Below are positions 23,163-33,158 of a stretch of 64,000 bases of DNA, one piece after another. A program made the position numbers and the translations under genes. Below the pieces are notes generated by a model. That model saw only the letters and a list, made by a program, of their open reading frames with translations, ran no database searches and was not told the origin of the DNA. The DNA is taken from contig JARKIF010000011.1 in the NCBI GenBank assembly GCA_029378245.1, positions 310,001 to 374,000 on the forward strand. The letters run 5' to 3'. Each line of letters opens with the position of its first letter. Position 1 is the first letter of the stretch. Source of the DNA: Roridomyces roridus. Taxonomy: Eukaryota; Basidiomycota; Agaricomycetes; Agaricales; Mycenaceae.

Positions 23163-24091
23163 ATGCACGCAGCAATGAGAACGTCTGTCAATACTGAACC
23201 TGCGCACCAAATCTGGGTGACCATCCCGTATGAGTACAAGCAATCCAGTGAGTGTTGCACTTACCCCGGCTGTGATAGAGTTGGAAAGGTTGTGGACTGA
23301 TGCAATTTCCGTGACTTTGAATATCCTTCAGTTTGAATTTGCTCCAAAGAACAGATCTCCACGCACAGCGAGTCACCAATATACCATTGGTAACTGCAAG
23401 GACGGTGCAGACTCCGGCAATCTATGAAAGTCATATGTTGAATACTAGTAGAAATCAATTAAAACGCACAATGACAATCAGGATGGGAATTAGACGGGAC
23501 TTGGAGAGGATGAAGATGCGGTATGCATAAAATGATTGAGTAGCAAGGGCGACTGTAAGATTCAGTAAGAGATACGAGAAAGGCAGTATGTAATCACCAA
23601 AGCCCCCAAGAATGAGTCCCATGTACCAGCCAACACGAATCTTTGTTGCGCCGGTGAAGTCACCAAATCCAGACCCATACAGGATGAATCCATCATAGAC
23701 GAATGTGCCCGTCATGACCAAATCCAAGACATAGATCGCATACACGAAGGCCTTGGTCATCCAGCGGTCCTGGGAGAAGGCCAGATGATACATGTCTAGG
23801 CGATTGAACATCGTCAGACAAGAAAAAGGTGATGTGGAAGAATACTGGCAGGACAGCTCACTGACATATCTGGACGCTGAGGATACCGCAGAGAGCCGCA
23901 TCCAGCAGAGTGGTTAAAGTCTAGGCGCAATCCTCGATGCTTCGGTGATGCGGCCAGGATGGAGAACTACCCACCAGGGTTTCAGCTCTGTGACAAATCA
24001 AAATTCGGGGCGAGAAAGAGATATAGAACAGTACGGACATCTGGACAACAGCAGTTTGAAGCGCCGGAGGCAACACAGGTACAGTGGACAT
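23163..24091 (-). pseudogene. DUF6534-type membrane protein, copy 3, 3'-truncated
   Basis: Starts MSTVPVLPPALQTAVVQMS and continues through LKPWW, TLLDAALCGILSVQI, LAFSQDRWMTKAFVYAIYV, FGDFTGATKIRVGWYM, ATQSFYAYRIFILSKS and IFKVTEIASVHNLSNSITAG to SVLTDVLIAACMT. There it meets a stop, and homology to the other copies ends at about 23163. The last two exons, carrying the YSIAALMILNSR landmark of the other copies, are absent from the following 200 bp. The splice sites that remain are good, so the truncation by itself makes this a pseudogene. Loss of the 3' third probably came from a deletion or insertion at 23.16 kb. Confidence 0.75.
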
Positions 24092-24172
24092 CCTTGTGGT
24101 GTGGTGGTGACTGAGGGTTCGGAACGTTCTGCTGAGCCCATATTATAGGAAAGTCCAGTCACTCACGCTAAA

Positions 24173-24410
24173 AATTCCTGGGACTGGCTGTACATTTCAG
24201 GCTCGCGGGCGAGAATACATTGATAGGCCGAATGGTGTCCACTGTCTGCTTAGCGTCTACGCCAAAACGGTCCCAAGTTACCCACCATAAAGATTCCTGG
24301 GACTGGCCGTGCATGTCAAGCCCGGAGACGGGAATACGTTGACAGGCCGAGTGAATTGCGACTGAACAAGGTTTCTCTGAGTGGGACACAGTGGTAGACT
24401 GGCACTCGCC
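24173..24410. repeat. ~120 bp direct repeat in the upstream flank of copy 3
   Basis: Two diverged units start ATTCCTGGGACTGGC at about 24174 and 24292, and share ACGGGAATAC or GCGAGAATAC, RTTGAYAGGCCGA and following bases. Related single units occur at the same place upstream of copy 1 (near 1734) and copy 2 (near 4527), so this is part of the ancestral promoter or first-exon region that has been duplicated here. Confidence 0.55.
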
Positions 24411-24477
24411 TCTGCGTGGAACTTGCGGAGCGTGGAGGGTCTGTAAAAGAGACCACACGATCCACGAGACACTGTGA

Positions 24478-25055
24478 AACGAGTCGGATTCCAGCTACTT
24501 GCAAAATTGTACCCAACATCGACTGAGAGATTCTAGTATGTGGAGCAACTGTCAATCTGGTGCCTTCTGTTCACCGAATTGTTCGACGTTCTCTGGCTTG
24601 AAACCCATCATCTAGCAGCGGGGAGCGGGGTAAGAAAAAGTTGTGCGGATCTTCCTGGATGGAACACGTCTGATGCAACTGGCGCTTCCATTTCGCATCC
24701 TTGTGCCAACTGTGAGCTAATCATGGATGTAGGCAACATGGACTGAGGGAATGTGTGGAGTAACTGTCATCAAACTGCGAGGGGGCACCGCCGGCGCGTG
24801 TCGCGAGGCGCCCCCTGCATCAATGGCTCTTCATCTGTCGTTACGGGCCATGGGTGTGAGTCAACTGGCAGTTATAGCTGCCCAACAGGGGTATTCCGGA
24901 GAGTCGGCGTCGGGCGAGCTGGTAGTACCGGTGTGGGAGTGGGGCTTATTTTCGCATATGACAGTTCGATGACGGTTGCTCCACAGTTCCCTCGGCCGGT
25001 CTTCGCGTACAATTTGCGTACAATTTTGCAAGTGGTGAATGTTCGAATCGTCCGA
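24478..25055. repeat. Imperfect inverted repeat around ~400 bp
   Basis: The sequence at 24478-24555 (GCTACTTGCAAAATTGTAC, then GTGGAGCAACTGTCA) recurs in reverse complement at about 24968-25045 (TGACGGTTGCTCCACAG, then GTACAATTTTGCAAGT). Arms are about 75-85 bp with small indels. The enclosed 400 bp holds no gene. This could be a foldback element or an inverted duplication; no target duplication is evident. Confidence 0.5.
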
Positions 25056-26451
25056 GGCTATGGGAAACACGATGCGGAGTTAATTTGGAGTTAATTAAGA
25101 TGGTCACTGGTGAAGCAGATCCGCACAACCACCGGCGCGATGATAGCGCGTTCGGCGGAACTGAGAACCCTTGAAGATAAAATGAAACTTTCAACATATA
25201 TGCAAAATCTATGCAATTTTGCGACTCAAACTTGAGTTCGTTTCCCACTGCCTGATTATCGTGTTTGAAGCGAGAGAGTGATTCGGAGGTGTAGGTTTCC
25301 ATGATTAGGTCACAGTCAGTACAAGGACTATAAATTGTCCCCGAGTGCGGTGTGCCAGCGGAATATCTCAGCAATCAGGCCCCACGAGATGCGGGACCAG
25401 GTCATAGGGAAATTTCCAAGTTCCAAGCGTAACTTCTCATTAAAATGAATTGGATAGCTTTACTCTTTCCGAACGACCTTCAGGGAAAAAAGATCGCATG
25501 AGCTTCGTCATGCCCACCCGAGGGGCCCGGCTAATGTGCCGCTGCAGCCGCTGGGATGACCGCTACAGCCGCTGGGATAGCCGCTGCCGCGTAGGACCCC
25601 TGCACGCGCAGGGCTGCTGGTGTGACAGCGGTCGATCGACCAATGTGCGGCTGGGGTCACAAGGGCCGCTGTCATGCTGCCGCGCAGAAATTTCGACTAC
25701 CTTCAAAATTTAAGCAATTGTAAAGACCATTGAGATGAATACCTGCCATCTCAATACATCAGAAGCCGCTGCCGCCATGTGAAAATTTGTATCCATTCAC
25801 AGTGCATCAGACTTTTGACATGAAACTTGTGAGCTTGTACAAGCTCATTCAAGCTCACAAGCTTCTGCCAAATCGCCGCAAGCTCACAAGCTCACAAGCC
25901 AGGTCCCGAAATCCACAAGGTCTGCCGTTCGACTCCTGGAAAGTGCAAATTTTTATTTATTCTTGGCCGCTCCTGCATTTACCTTTGTGCTCAGTGGATT
26001 CAAGGGCTGTCCTGCTGTTTACAGAATTATTTCTGAGCTGTAATTTGGTTTTTTCAGATGCATTGTTCATTGGAATCGAGCTTGCGAGCTTGTGCGGCAA
26101 GCTGCCAAGCCCCACAAGTCCACAAGATGATTGTCAAAACACTGATGTGGGTGAGTGCTTTAAGTAAAACATGGTGTTTGTGGAATCGGGATGGGGGAGC
26201 CGTGTTCCATGCTTCCATCTGTACTCACATGGTCAAAAAACTCAGAGATGGTTCACAAAGCCTCTCTCGTGTGGCCGTTCCCCAAATTTCTGCTGGGAGA
26301 TTCAACATAACAGTACAGTCATTGAGTAAAGCACAAGTAATCAAACCCACAGCCTCAGAGCTCTTAAGCCTTCAATACCTCGCAGTTCAACTGCTATAGT
26401 GAATAAATAAATGGTCATTACTGATTGTGTACCAATGAAATTACAGAACTT

Positions 26452-26745
26452 CTAAAGTAAATGCAAGAGATGAGGATAGGCGGCTGCAAACTCCTCAGGG
26501 AATTCCCGGGTGTACTGCCTCGCAGTCAAGACCCTCTTGTTAATCTCCACCGACCACCGCAACTGGACATTTTCCAGATTCGCCGCAGGCACCGGCTTGA
26601 GCTTGCCCGCCGCTGCGCAGCTGCCCGTACTGGTCGTCGCTTCGCAAGGGGCAACTGAATCTTTGTGGCAAGGGATACCAAACTCTTTATTCAAAATTGA
26701 TAGGGCCCAGATGCCGCTGCCACTGCTGCTGAGTACCGCTGCCAC
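26452..26745 (-). CDS. 97-codon frame inside the transposon, unknown
   Basis: A minus-strand frame with protein-like C-terminal half (NLENVQLRWSVEINKRV, TREFPEEFAAAYPHLLHLL). No domain recognised. Its position inside the TIR element suggests the tail of a decayed transposon protein, which is inference only. The 5' side reads into the GCCGCT minisatellite, so the true start is unknown. Confidence 0.3.
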   Translation of the reverse strand: MAAVLSSSGSGIWALSILNKEFGIPCHKDSVAPCEATTSTGSCAAAGKLKPVPAANLENVQLRWSVEINKRVLTARQYTREFPEEFAAAYPHLLHLL

Positions 26746-26808
26746 TGCCGCTGAGTGCCGCTGTCACTACCGCTGAGTGCCGCTACCACTACCGCTGAGT
26801 GCCGCTAC
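26710..26808. repeat. 22 bp minisatellite, left of nested MITE
   Basis: About four diverged units of CCGCTGAGTGCCGCTACCACTA. The array is interrupted at 26809 by the nested MITE and continues at 27441, so both halves were one array. Confidence 0.8.
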
Positions 26809-27440
26809 TAAGGAGAGGCACGAGTATACATTCGTGAATACGAATATTCGTCAAAGTTCAAAAAATGATATTCGCATTCGCCGCGAGTATTGATGGCGAA
26901 TATTCGTGGATTACTAAGCACTATTCGCGAGTATTCACAGGTATTTACGAATCACAACTATTTCCACTCAACAAGCTTGAATGCTCTCTGGTGGTGAAGA
27001 ATCCACAAATCCTTGATACATAGTAGCTTTAGAAGGTGTAATCTTATATTGATTTGACTGAGAACAGGTGATTATTCAGTCATCAATCAGTCTATCAGAG
27101 GTCTATGAACAGTGAATACAAATGTTCACAGGCAATGAACACACCATTGATTGATTTTGCATTGAATCTTGCATGGGAATTGACATATGTTACAGAGTGA
27201 TTGCCAAGTGCCGGCATGCCGAATGATGCCGTGATCAGCCGATCATCAAATTTCCTATTTAGGTTTGTTCCGTGAGCTTACGATAGCCTGACGAATATTC
27301 GCGAGTAGCAACTTTTCCAGAAACTGATATTCGCATTCGCACGAATAGCACCGCCACCATCACTCGCGAATATGAATACTCGTATTCGCGAATGAAATGG
27401 CTCGAATATTCGTGCCACTCAATACTCGTGCCTCTCCTTA
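26809..27440. mobile_element. hAT-type MITE nested in the minisatellite
   Basis: 632 bp bounded by perfect 19 bp inverted repeats (TAAGGAGAGGCACGAGTAT at the left, its complement at the right). It is flanked by an 8 bp direct repeat GCCGCTAC (26801-26808 and 27441-27448), although the target is itself repetitive. Subterminal regions are dense in GAATATTCG and ATTCGCGA words in both orientations, as in many hAT elements. No open frame of useful length, so it needs a transposase from elsewhere. Confidence 0.85.
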
Positions 27441-27535
27441 GCCGCTACCACTACCGCTGAGTGCCGCTACCACTACCGCTGAGGACCGCATAGTGCCGCT
27501 GAGGGCCGCTGTCGGTACCGCTCAGGGCTGCGTAG
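27441..27535. repeat. 22 bp minisatellite, right half
   Basis: Continuation of the CCGCTGAGTGCCGCTACCACTA array, degrading into CCGCTGAGGRCCGC words towards 27535. Confidence 0.7.
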
Positions 27536-27885
27536 TGCCGCACATCAACACATTTTTTTGAAGTCAATCACTGCAATTCCCGGCCATTTTCTTCTTCCAA
27601 AGAGTACACAGAGGTGGTATATGGTGCAATCTGGCCTCGTTTTCATGGCAACAACATTTCTTGAAGCTAATCTCTTCAATTCCTCCAGCTTAGTTTTCCA
27701 AAACAATACATACAAGTATCAACTTGGGTAACCTGACTTTCATTCGACCCCACTGTCCTCGTAGAGACCGTGCAGCACAATTTTGAACTCTCACCGCCAC
27801 ACATCACGCGGCAGCGGCCCTCAGCGGCACTACGCGGCACTGCACGGCACTACGCGGCACTGCAGCGGCACATTATCCTGGCCCC

Positions 27886-27975
27886 CACCCGAGGAATCGA
27901 ACCTCGGTTCGCATAGTGCGCCATGGGCATTTGTCACTTGCGCTACACTACTGTTCGCTCAAACCTCGTACTGCA
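27886..27975 (-). other. tRNA-like sequence at transposon target
   Basis: Minus strand: an ATGCCCA segment, a short GCGCACTATGCG hairpin, then a good T-arm (CCGAGGTTCGATTCCTCGG). If the 25522-27885 element is removed, the T-arm continues into GTGGGCAT, which pairs with the ATGCCCA segment, giving a compact structure without an anticodon arm. It is therefore a tRNA-derived or tRNA-like sequence, not a standard tRNA gene. It continues into the AGTGTAGCGCAAGTGAC region near 27950. Confidence 0.5.
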
Positions 27976-29480
27976 GGTCTGGGAATCGCATCGAGTCCCG
28001 ATATCTGGTCAGCAGAAAAAGATTCCTCGCTCTCGATTGAGCACAGGAAGTTCTTTGTCCAGGGAAAATTCAAAATGTAGAGGTCCGAAGGAGGAATCAA
28101 ACCCAGACGCAGCGAACCCGAGACTGAGTGCTTGAATACACAACAATTGGAGCGGGCATATCGGTCACAGCAACGAAATCCTGGCTGGTGCCAACGTTGG
28201 ATTTCGGCTCCGTGATTGGGCTTCCCAGAAACACACCGAGATGCAGGGTGGACCCTCAGCCGGAAAGTATCCGCTGATACACCAACATGCCAATGGAAGG
28301 CGATTGCAACTTCCCAAGAAAATTGGAACCATGAGAAAACGCTTCCAGTGTGGCCAAGATGCGGAGGGCCAGTATGTGATCGCGAGAGACTGGCCAGGAA
28401 CAAGGGGAAAACTCCGGGGTCAGGAGCCGGAGAACATGCGATCGCAAGTGCTCTGAGATGTATCCTCCTTGCTCCGTGACACTCACAATATGAATATGTT
28501 CTTGCCACCCTGCAACGGGCCCGGGAAGAAATTAAAAATGAACAGGGACTGGCCCAAGCTGCATGCCCAAGAGTGGAATCGAACCGCCCATTGAAGCACT
28601 CCTCGGACAAGTCACAAAGGGAGACTCGGTGCACCTTACTCGGAGAATACAGAATTACCCAAATCTGCTCTTTGCTTTACATCTAGGTCAACAACGAATA
28701 TACTACAGAAGTTCACATCACTGATCGGACTCCAGCGGCCGATACTTGCCAGAGCGGATCAAACATCCGAGAAGCACGTGACGTGGCAGTGCTCATAACT
28801 CTCTTGTCGCCACCATGGACCCCGAAACGGCCAGCTCGCCTTTTCAGATAAGCCTTCGGCTCGACCTACCTGGATAACTATTCATGGATTGCCGTTTGAC
28901 ACGCCAAGTACTCTTCCTGTCCAGCATCTACACAGCGGCATCTACTGCTCCGGGACAACAAAGATCATCAGAAAGTTTCCGGGTTCAATTTTGTCCCCGC
29001 GCGTCGATACCGTCTTTGCTCGCTGACCACTGGGATGCCAAACACTGGATGCACCTGTCACGCTGTGTCTCAGCTCCGGTCAAAGCTTTCCGAATCCTTG
29101 GCTATGCTGACCTGTATCTCACTTCCGATTAAGCGCCCGTTGTTCTTGGGAACAACCCGTCGATCATCAAGACTCGCTCGGTATCAAGCCATCTTTAGAA
29201 GAAACATACAGGCTATGCTTTGCTACTCGTTCCCCGACGAGCGTCTTCTTTTTACGGACTCTTTTGGTGAGTTCCGCTGCGTGTTGTCGTGCATCTACTC
29301 ATCAAATTTGTTCAATATCGTAGGCGCCCAGAATCCAGCAAATTGGTTGCTGTGATTCTGCTGCTATTTCCAGCAAGCGCCGTTTTCTATCGGCGCCTGT
29401 TCCACAGGCTGTGAGTAACATGCTTTCTATAAATCTGGATCTTTCAAGATCGAGACGGGTTCTGCAGACTTTGATCCCCC
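27976..29480. other. Gene-poor interval with tRNA-like remnants
   Basis: No protein gene could be supported. Overlapping frames at 27948-28634 (minus) and 28216-28479 (plus) reflect tRNA-like sequence, not conserved proteins. Weak T-arm-like segments occur near 28090 and 28568. A TATAAAT at 29429-29435 precedes DUF6534 copy 4. Confidence 0.4.
28560..28620 (-). other. tRNA-like remnant
   Basis: Minus strand GGGCGGTTCGATTCCACTC followed by TTGGGCATGC resembles a T-arm plus acceptor 3' strand. The 5' acceptor partner is not found and the T-stem has a mismatch. Confidence 0.4.
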
Positions 29481-29481
29481 G

Positions 29482-29601
29482 ATGACGTCCACTCCGACCT
29501 CCCTCCCTCCTGCGCTTCAAGCTGCTGTTGTCCAGATGTCCATGGCATTGCAGCTTTCTATCCCGTTCTATGCTGATATTCAAACAGAGCTGAATCAATG
29601 A
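29482..29601 (+). other. Remnant first exon / upstream ORF of copy 4
   Basis: ATG at 29482 opens 39 codons (MTSTPTSLPPALQAAVVQMS at the start) homologous to exon 1 of the other DUF6534 copies. The donor that ends this exon elsewhere (GT) reads AT here, so the frame runs on and stops at TGA 29599-29601. That stop overlaps the ATG (29598-29600) of the main frame. Confidence 0.65.
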
Positions 29602-30857
29602 TTCTCACCTACCTCCTGGATGTAGCTCTCTGCGGTGCCCTGACCGTTCAGATGTGTGAGTAGTCTCGGTCTCATGTTCATGTATGGCTCAAATTTTGGG
29701 CCTCCAGTCATCTACTATCAAGCCTTCCCCACAGACCGGCGGATCTGCAAGACTTTCGCGTATGCAACATATGTTTTGCAGCTGACCATGACGGGCTTTG
29801 TGATCTGCGACGCGTTCAGCATGTACGGATCAGGTTTCACCGATATCCTGGGTGCAACCAGGGTCCGCACAAGTGTTTATATGGTTCCAATTTTGGGCGG
29901 TGTCGGTCAATACCTCTTCCTTTGTGTTGTTGTGCGCTCACAGTCTCTACAGTCTCGTTTGCCACACAATCGTTGTATGCGTACCGCATCTACATCCTGT
30001 CCGGATCCCGATTGATTCCCGGGCTGGTCGTCGTCGTGAGTTGTCCTCTGGCGATGTGATATACGGCGATATTTTTATCCCATAGATATCACTGGCCAGT
30101 AGTGTCGCTGCACTGGTAGTAGGGGCATTCGCTTCTCAGGGTGCGCAAAGTCTAACCTTCTCGGGAGCTTGAAAGTCGAACTAACTAGATCACCAGCTTC
30201 CGACATGTTATCTCTCTACGACTTTCGCGACTCTGTCGGCGGGGGTGTAAGTATTTGCCCGAGATCGAAGATTCCGCGCTGACAGTCCGTCTCCCAGGTG
30301 TGGTTCGGCGCATCTGCCCTTTCGGACATCCTCATCGCCGTCTGCATGATTTACTATGTGAGGTCCACTCATCATGTCCGCCTATTGCGGATTCCTGAAG
30401 CAATTCACAGCTCAAGAAAAGTGATACCGGCTTCCAGACACACGCCATCATCTCGAGACTCGTGCGAATCATAATTGAGACGGGGTCAATGACAGGCCCG
30501 TCCTCTCAACAAGCCTCTACATCATTGCCTCACGTTTATGCAGCTATCGTGGCCGTTGTCGCTTTGATCCTCTTCTTCGCTCTGCCCGATCGCGTATATT
30601 ACATGGTTGGAGTGCGCGTCGTACCCAAGCTCTATTCCATTGCAGCGCTCATGATTTTGAACTCGCGGGCGACAATCAGTAATGGGCACGGGATGCCTGA
30701 ACTATCTATACTCTCGAGCGTCCGGTTCAAGTCTGATTCCCGCACATCCGAATCCGAATCTCGGACATCCATGATCCACCAGAGTTCGGCGTTGGGGCCC
30801 GGGATAAAAATTACCAGTGTGAGCTACAGATCTCATTCTCATTTTGGAAGCTCATAG
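29598..30857 (+). CDS. DUF6534-type membrane protein, copy 4
   Basis: The frame opens MILTYLLDVALCGALTVQM and proceeds through about eight exons: YYQAFPTDRRICKTFAYATY, FTDILGATRVRTSVYM, ATQSLYAYRIYILSGSRLIP, ISLASSVAALVVGAFASQ, WFGASALSDILIAVCMIYY, TGFQTHAIISRLVRIIIETG and YSIAALMILNSR, ending in a Ser-rich tail (SDSRTSESESRTS). All introns but one are GT-AG; the one after SMTA is GC-AG (ATGACAG/gcccgt), matching a GC donor in copy 1. The start is downstream of the ancestral start because the first intron's donor is destroyed. The intron that separates the RWW-type mini-exon from TLLDAAL in the other copies is absent. Otherwise the frame is intact, so this copy may still be expressed. Confidence 0.75.
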
Positions 30858-31589
30858 ACCGCGTGTAATAGAGACCTGGAGATGGCTCTCCCGAATCCGT
30901 CTAGCCGCACCCTCCCACATGCTATTGGGTCCCCAGATCGTCTCCCACAATTCAACAGTTACAGAAGATCGGATTTGCATGGCGCAGGTACGCCAGGCCC
31001 GCACCACCCGTCGATTCAGCTTTGGATGACCGCAGTCGAACCTCTCGGAGTATCTGCACATTGGACTCAGAGAATTCCTTCCCGACGGCGTAAAACCAAC
31101 CTCGATTTTGTTCTGCAGTCGTTGGATATCCCACATACAGAGCAGGATTTCACGCGACTGTCCTCTGAGAATTTCGAGAATCTCCGATACATGGTTGGTT
31201 GCTTTGCGCAGCCGGCGTTCGTGAATATGGGATATTCGAGTTTGAACGCAACTATCCAGGTTTCAGTTTGCTCGCCAAGGCGTACAGGGGGTTGGGCGCT
31301 CTCACCTGAACATGGACTCCACAGCGACGACATCTGGATTCGATGAACTGAAAACGCCAGAAATCACAGCTCCGTGGTACATGCGCTCCGTTACGTCGAA
31401 AGCTGCGTCCATTTTCCGGCACATTCTCGTCGGCGAGGCCACGCGGAGGAAGTAGATAACGCCACAGACTGCCAGGGCGCCGATGAGCATACATTCGGCA
31501 CAGGGAAGCCTGCGCAGAGCAGACGCCGCGATGCCGACGACTGATTGACCGATGTCGGTGGTGAGTTCGACGCTGGGTGTAGGAGACAT
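30852..31589 (-). CDS. Hypothetical single-pass membrane protein
   Basis: Two exons (31589-31306 and 31251-30852; 54 nt intron) give 227 aa in frame. It begins MSPTPSVELTTDIGQSVVG, has one membrane segment (ECMLIGALAVCGVIYFLRVA), then a long helical, basic region (QTRISHIHERRLRKATNHV, EILEILRGQSREILLCMWD). The C-terminus is Trp-rich (WETIWGPNSMWEG). I know similar-looking proteins as hypothetical genes in agarics, but no function. Its stop codon overlaps the end of the convergent DUF6534 copy 4 by six bases. Confidence 0.65.
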
Positions 31590-31990
31590 CGGAGGACACT
31601 TTTCTTGCCAGCGAGCTCCAGACTTGTTCAATTTGACTGAATCCGCGCATTCCAGACTCAACAGCCCTCTGCCTCTGCTCGAACCAAAGCTGTATAGAAA
31701 TTTCGACCAGGTCTCTAGACCCGTCGCTAACGATCCAGACATGGACCAGAAATATCAGTCCAGGGCCTAGGTGTCTGGGCCGACCCCGGTCTCGAGTCAT
31801 TCCCACGGTTGGTTCTATTGTTGTACTGATCCCGGTGCAGTTCCCGATTCTGTCGGGAAATACAGCTTGCTCAGTCAGCCCCATACATATACGTAAGTTT
31901 GACATAAGTACGGGCTGATTCATCGAGCGGAGCATATCCAAAAGAATTCCGCTGGGCTGTTACTTAAGCTAAGTTCCGTCTAGTCCTAGA

Positions 31991-33158
31991 ATGCGAACAA
32001 CTGAACTGATGTTTTCTTCCCTCTCTCGCATTCTCCTCCTCCTGGTCACGCAGAGTCTGGCGACGCACATCTACGGCCAAGACTGTAGCTGTTCGTCCGT
32101 CGTCGTGTCCACACATGTCGACACGTTGATTGCCAAGGACCCAAGCGATCCCTTTGGCGGGCTGCAAAGCAACGCGACGGATCTTCGTCGGTTGAATGAA
32201 ACCTACGATACTTTCGGGGTGTTTTGTGCCCCCACTCAAAAAACGGCGCAGAGTACAGGTGCGGTTTCTTCGTATCCTAAATCTTTGCTCTGACTTCGCA
32301 CCCCTAGACGTCGTTCAACTTCTGGTTCATGGATTCTCGTATACTAACGAATACTGGTCGCCCGCGACGGAGGAGTTCCAAAACCAATCCTACGCTGCGT
32401 ATGCTTGCGAGCGAGGATTGTCCACGTTCGCCATCGACGTCCTCGGCACCGGGCAGAGTACACGCCCAGCCAATGCCTCCGACGTCCAGTACGCCTCGAC
32501 TTCAGCGGTCATTTCGCAGCTGGCACGCCACCTCAAGAGCACTTCGATTATCCCCGGAGTCGAGTCCTTCAAACAGGTCATTGGTGTCGGTCACAGTGCA
32601 GGGTCTGCATCCCTCATTTACGGAGCCATCGTGGAAGCAGAGAATTCGCCCCTCGATGCGCTGGTCCTCACCGGCGAAGTCACACTCCAGCCTGGTGGGC
32701 TGAGCATCCCGGGTATAGTCAGCGGGCGGGACGACACACCCCTTCGGTGGAGCTCACTCGATCCGAACTATGTAACCGTGACGTCGACCGACCGCACCCT
32801 CTTCTACCCCGCCGACACTTCATTGTTCTCCCCCCGTATGGTGACTTACGACGGCTTCACCAAAGATTTGGGTCCTACGTCACTTCTTGCGGCGCTGGGC
32901 TTTTCTTCGCTGTCAGTCAACTACACGGGGCCTGTCGCCAAGGTTGTGGGATTGCAGGACCAGCTCATTTGTGTTGGCACCGGCAGGTGTGATGATATTG
33001 AGGCGTTGAATGCAGCGGAGCGTGTCTTGTGGCCCAAGGCAAAGAGCTTCGAGGTCATCCTGACGGAGGGAGGGCATTGTATGAATCTGGACTTTTTGGC
33101 AGAGGGAGCGTTTAGTGTTGTTGTCGGATTGGTCAAGCAGTTTGCAGGGTTGAACTAG
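31991..33158 (+). CDS. Secreted alpha/beta-hydrolase
   Basis: Two exons (31991-32258, 32308-33158; 49 nt intron) give 372 aa. An N-terminal signal peptide (SRILLLLVTQSLATHIYG) is followed by a short Cys-containing segment. The fold shows LLVHGFSYTNEYWS with the HG oxyanion motif, nucleophile elbow GHSAGS, an acid in GLQDQLICVG, and the catalytic His in TEGGHCMNLD. All triad residues are present, so an esterase or lipase-like activity outside the cell is likely; substrate unknown. Several potential N-glycosylation sites (NAS, NQS, NYT) fit secretion. A decayed copy of the last ~190 bp lies 2.2 kb downstream at 35311-35433. Confidence 0.85.

Larger units (their letters stand above)
25522..27885. 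mobile_element. 2.36 kb TIR DNA transposon, probably non-autonomous
   Basis: Ends form a 26 bp terminal inverted repeat (25522-25547 and 27860-27885) with two mismatches; the inner 16 bp TAATGTGCCGCTGCAG are identical. The flanks carry a direct repeat CACCCGA (25515-25521 and 27886-27892), which reads as 7-9 bp because of a C run, so an 8 bp target duplication fits. Subterminal regions are packed with GCCGCT words on the left and AGCGGC words on the right, i.e. in inverted orientation. The interior holds a 97-codon minus frame, AAGCTCACAAGC-type palindromic words (25.81-25.90 kb), GCCGCT minisatellites and a nested MITE, but no transposase I recognise. An 8 bp duplication is known for hAT and for Zisupton/KDZ elements; the superfamily is not assigned. 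Confidence 0.8.

Noticed and set aside
27886..27975. Functional tRNA gene
   Set aside because: The T-arm is good, but the anticodon loop lacks U33 if folded conventionally and the acceptor stem closes only in a shortened form lacking an anticodon arm.
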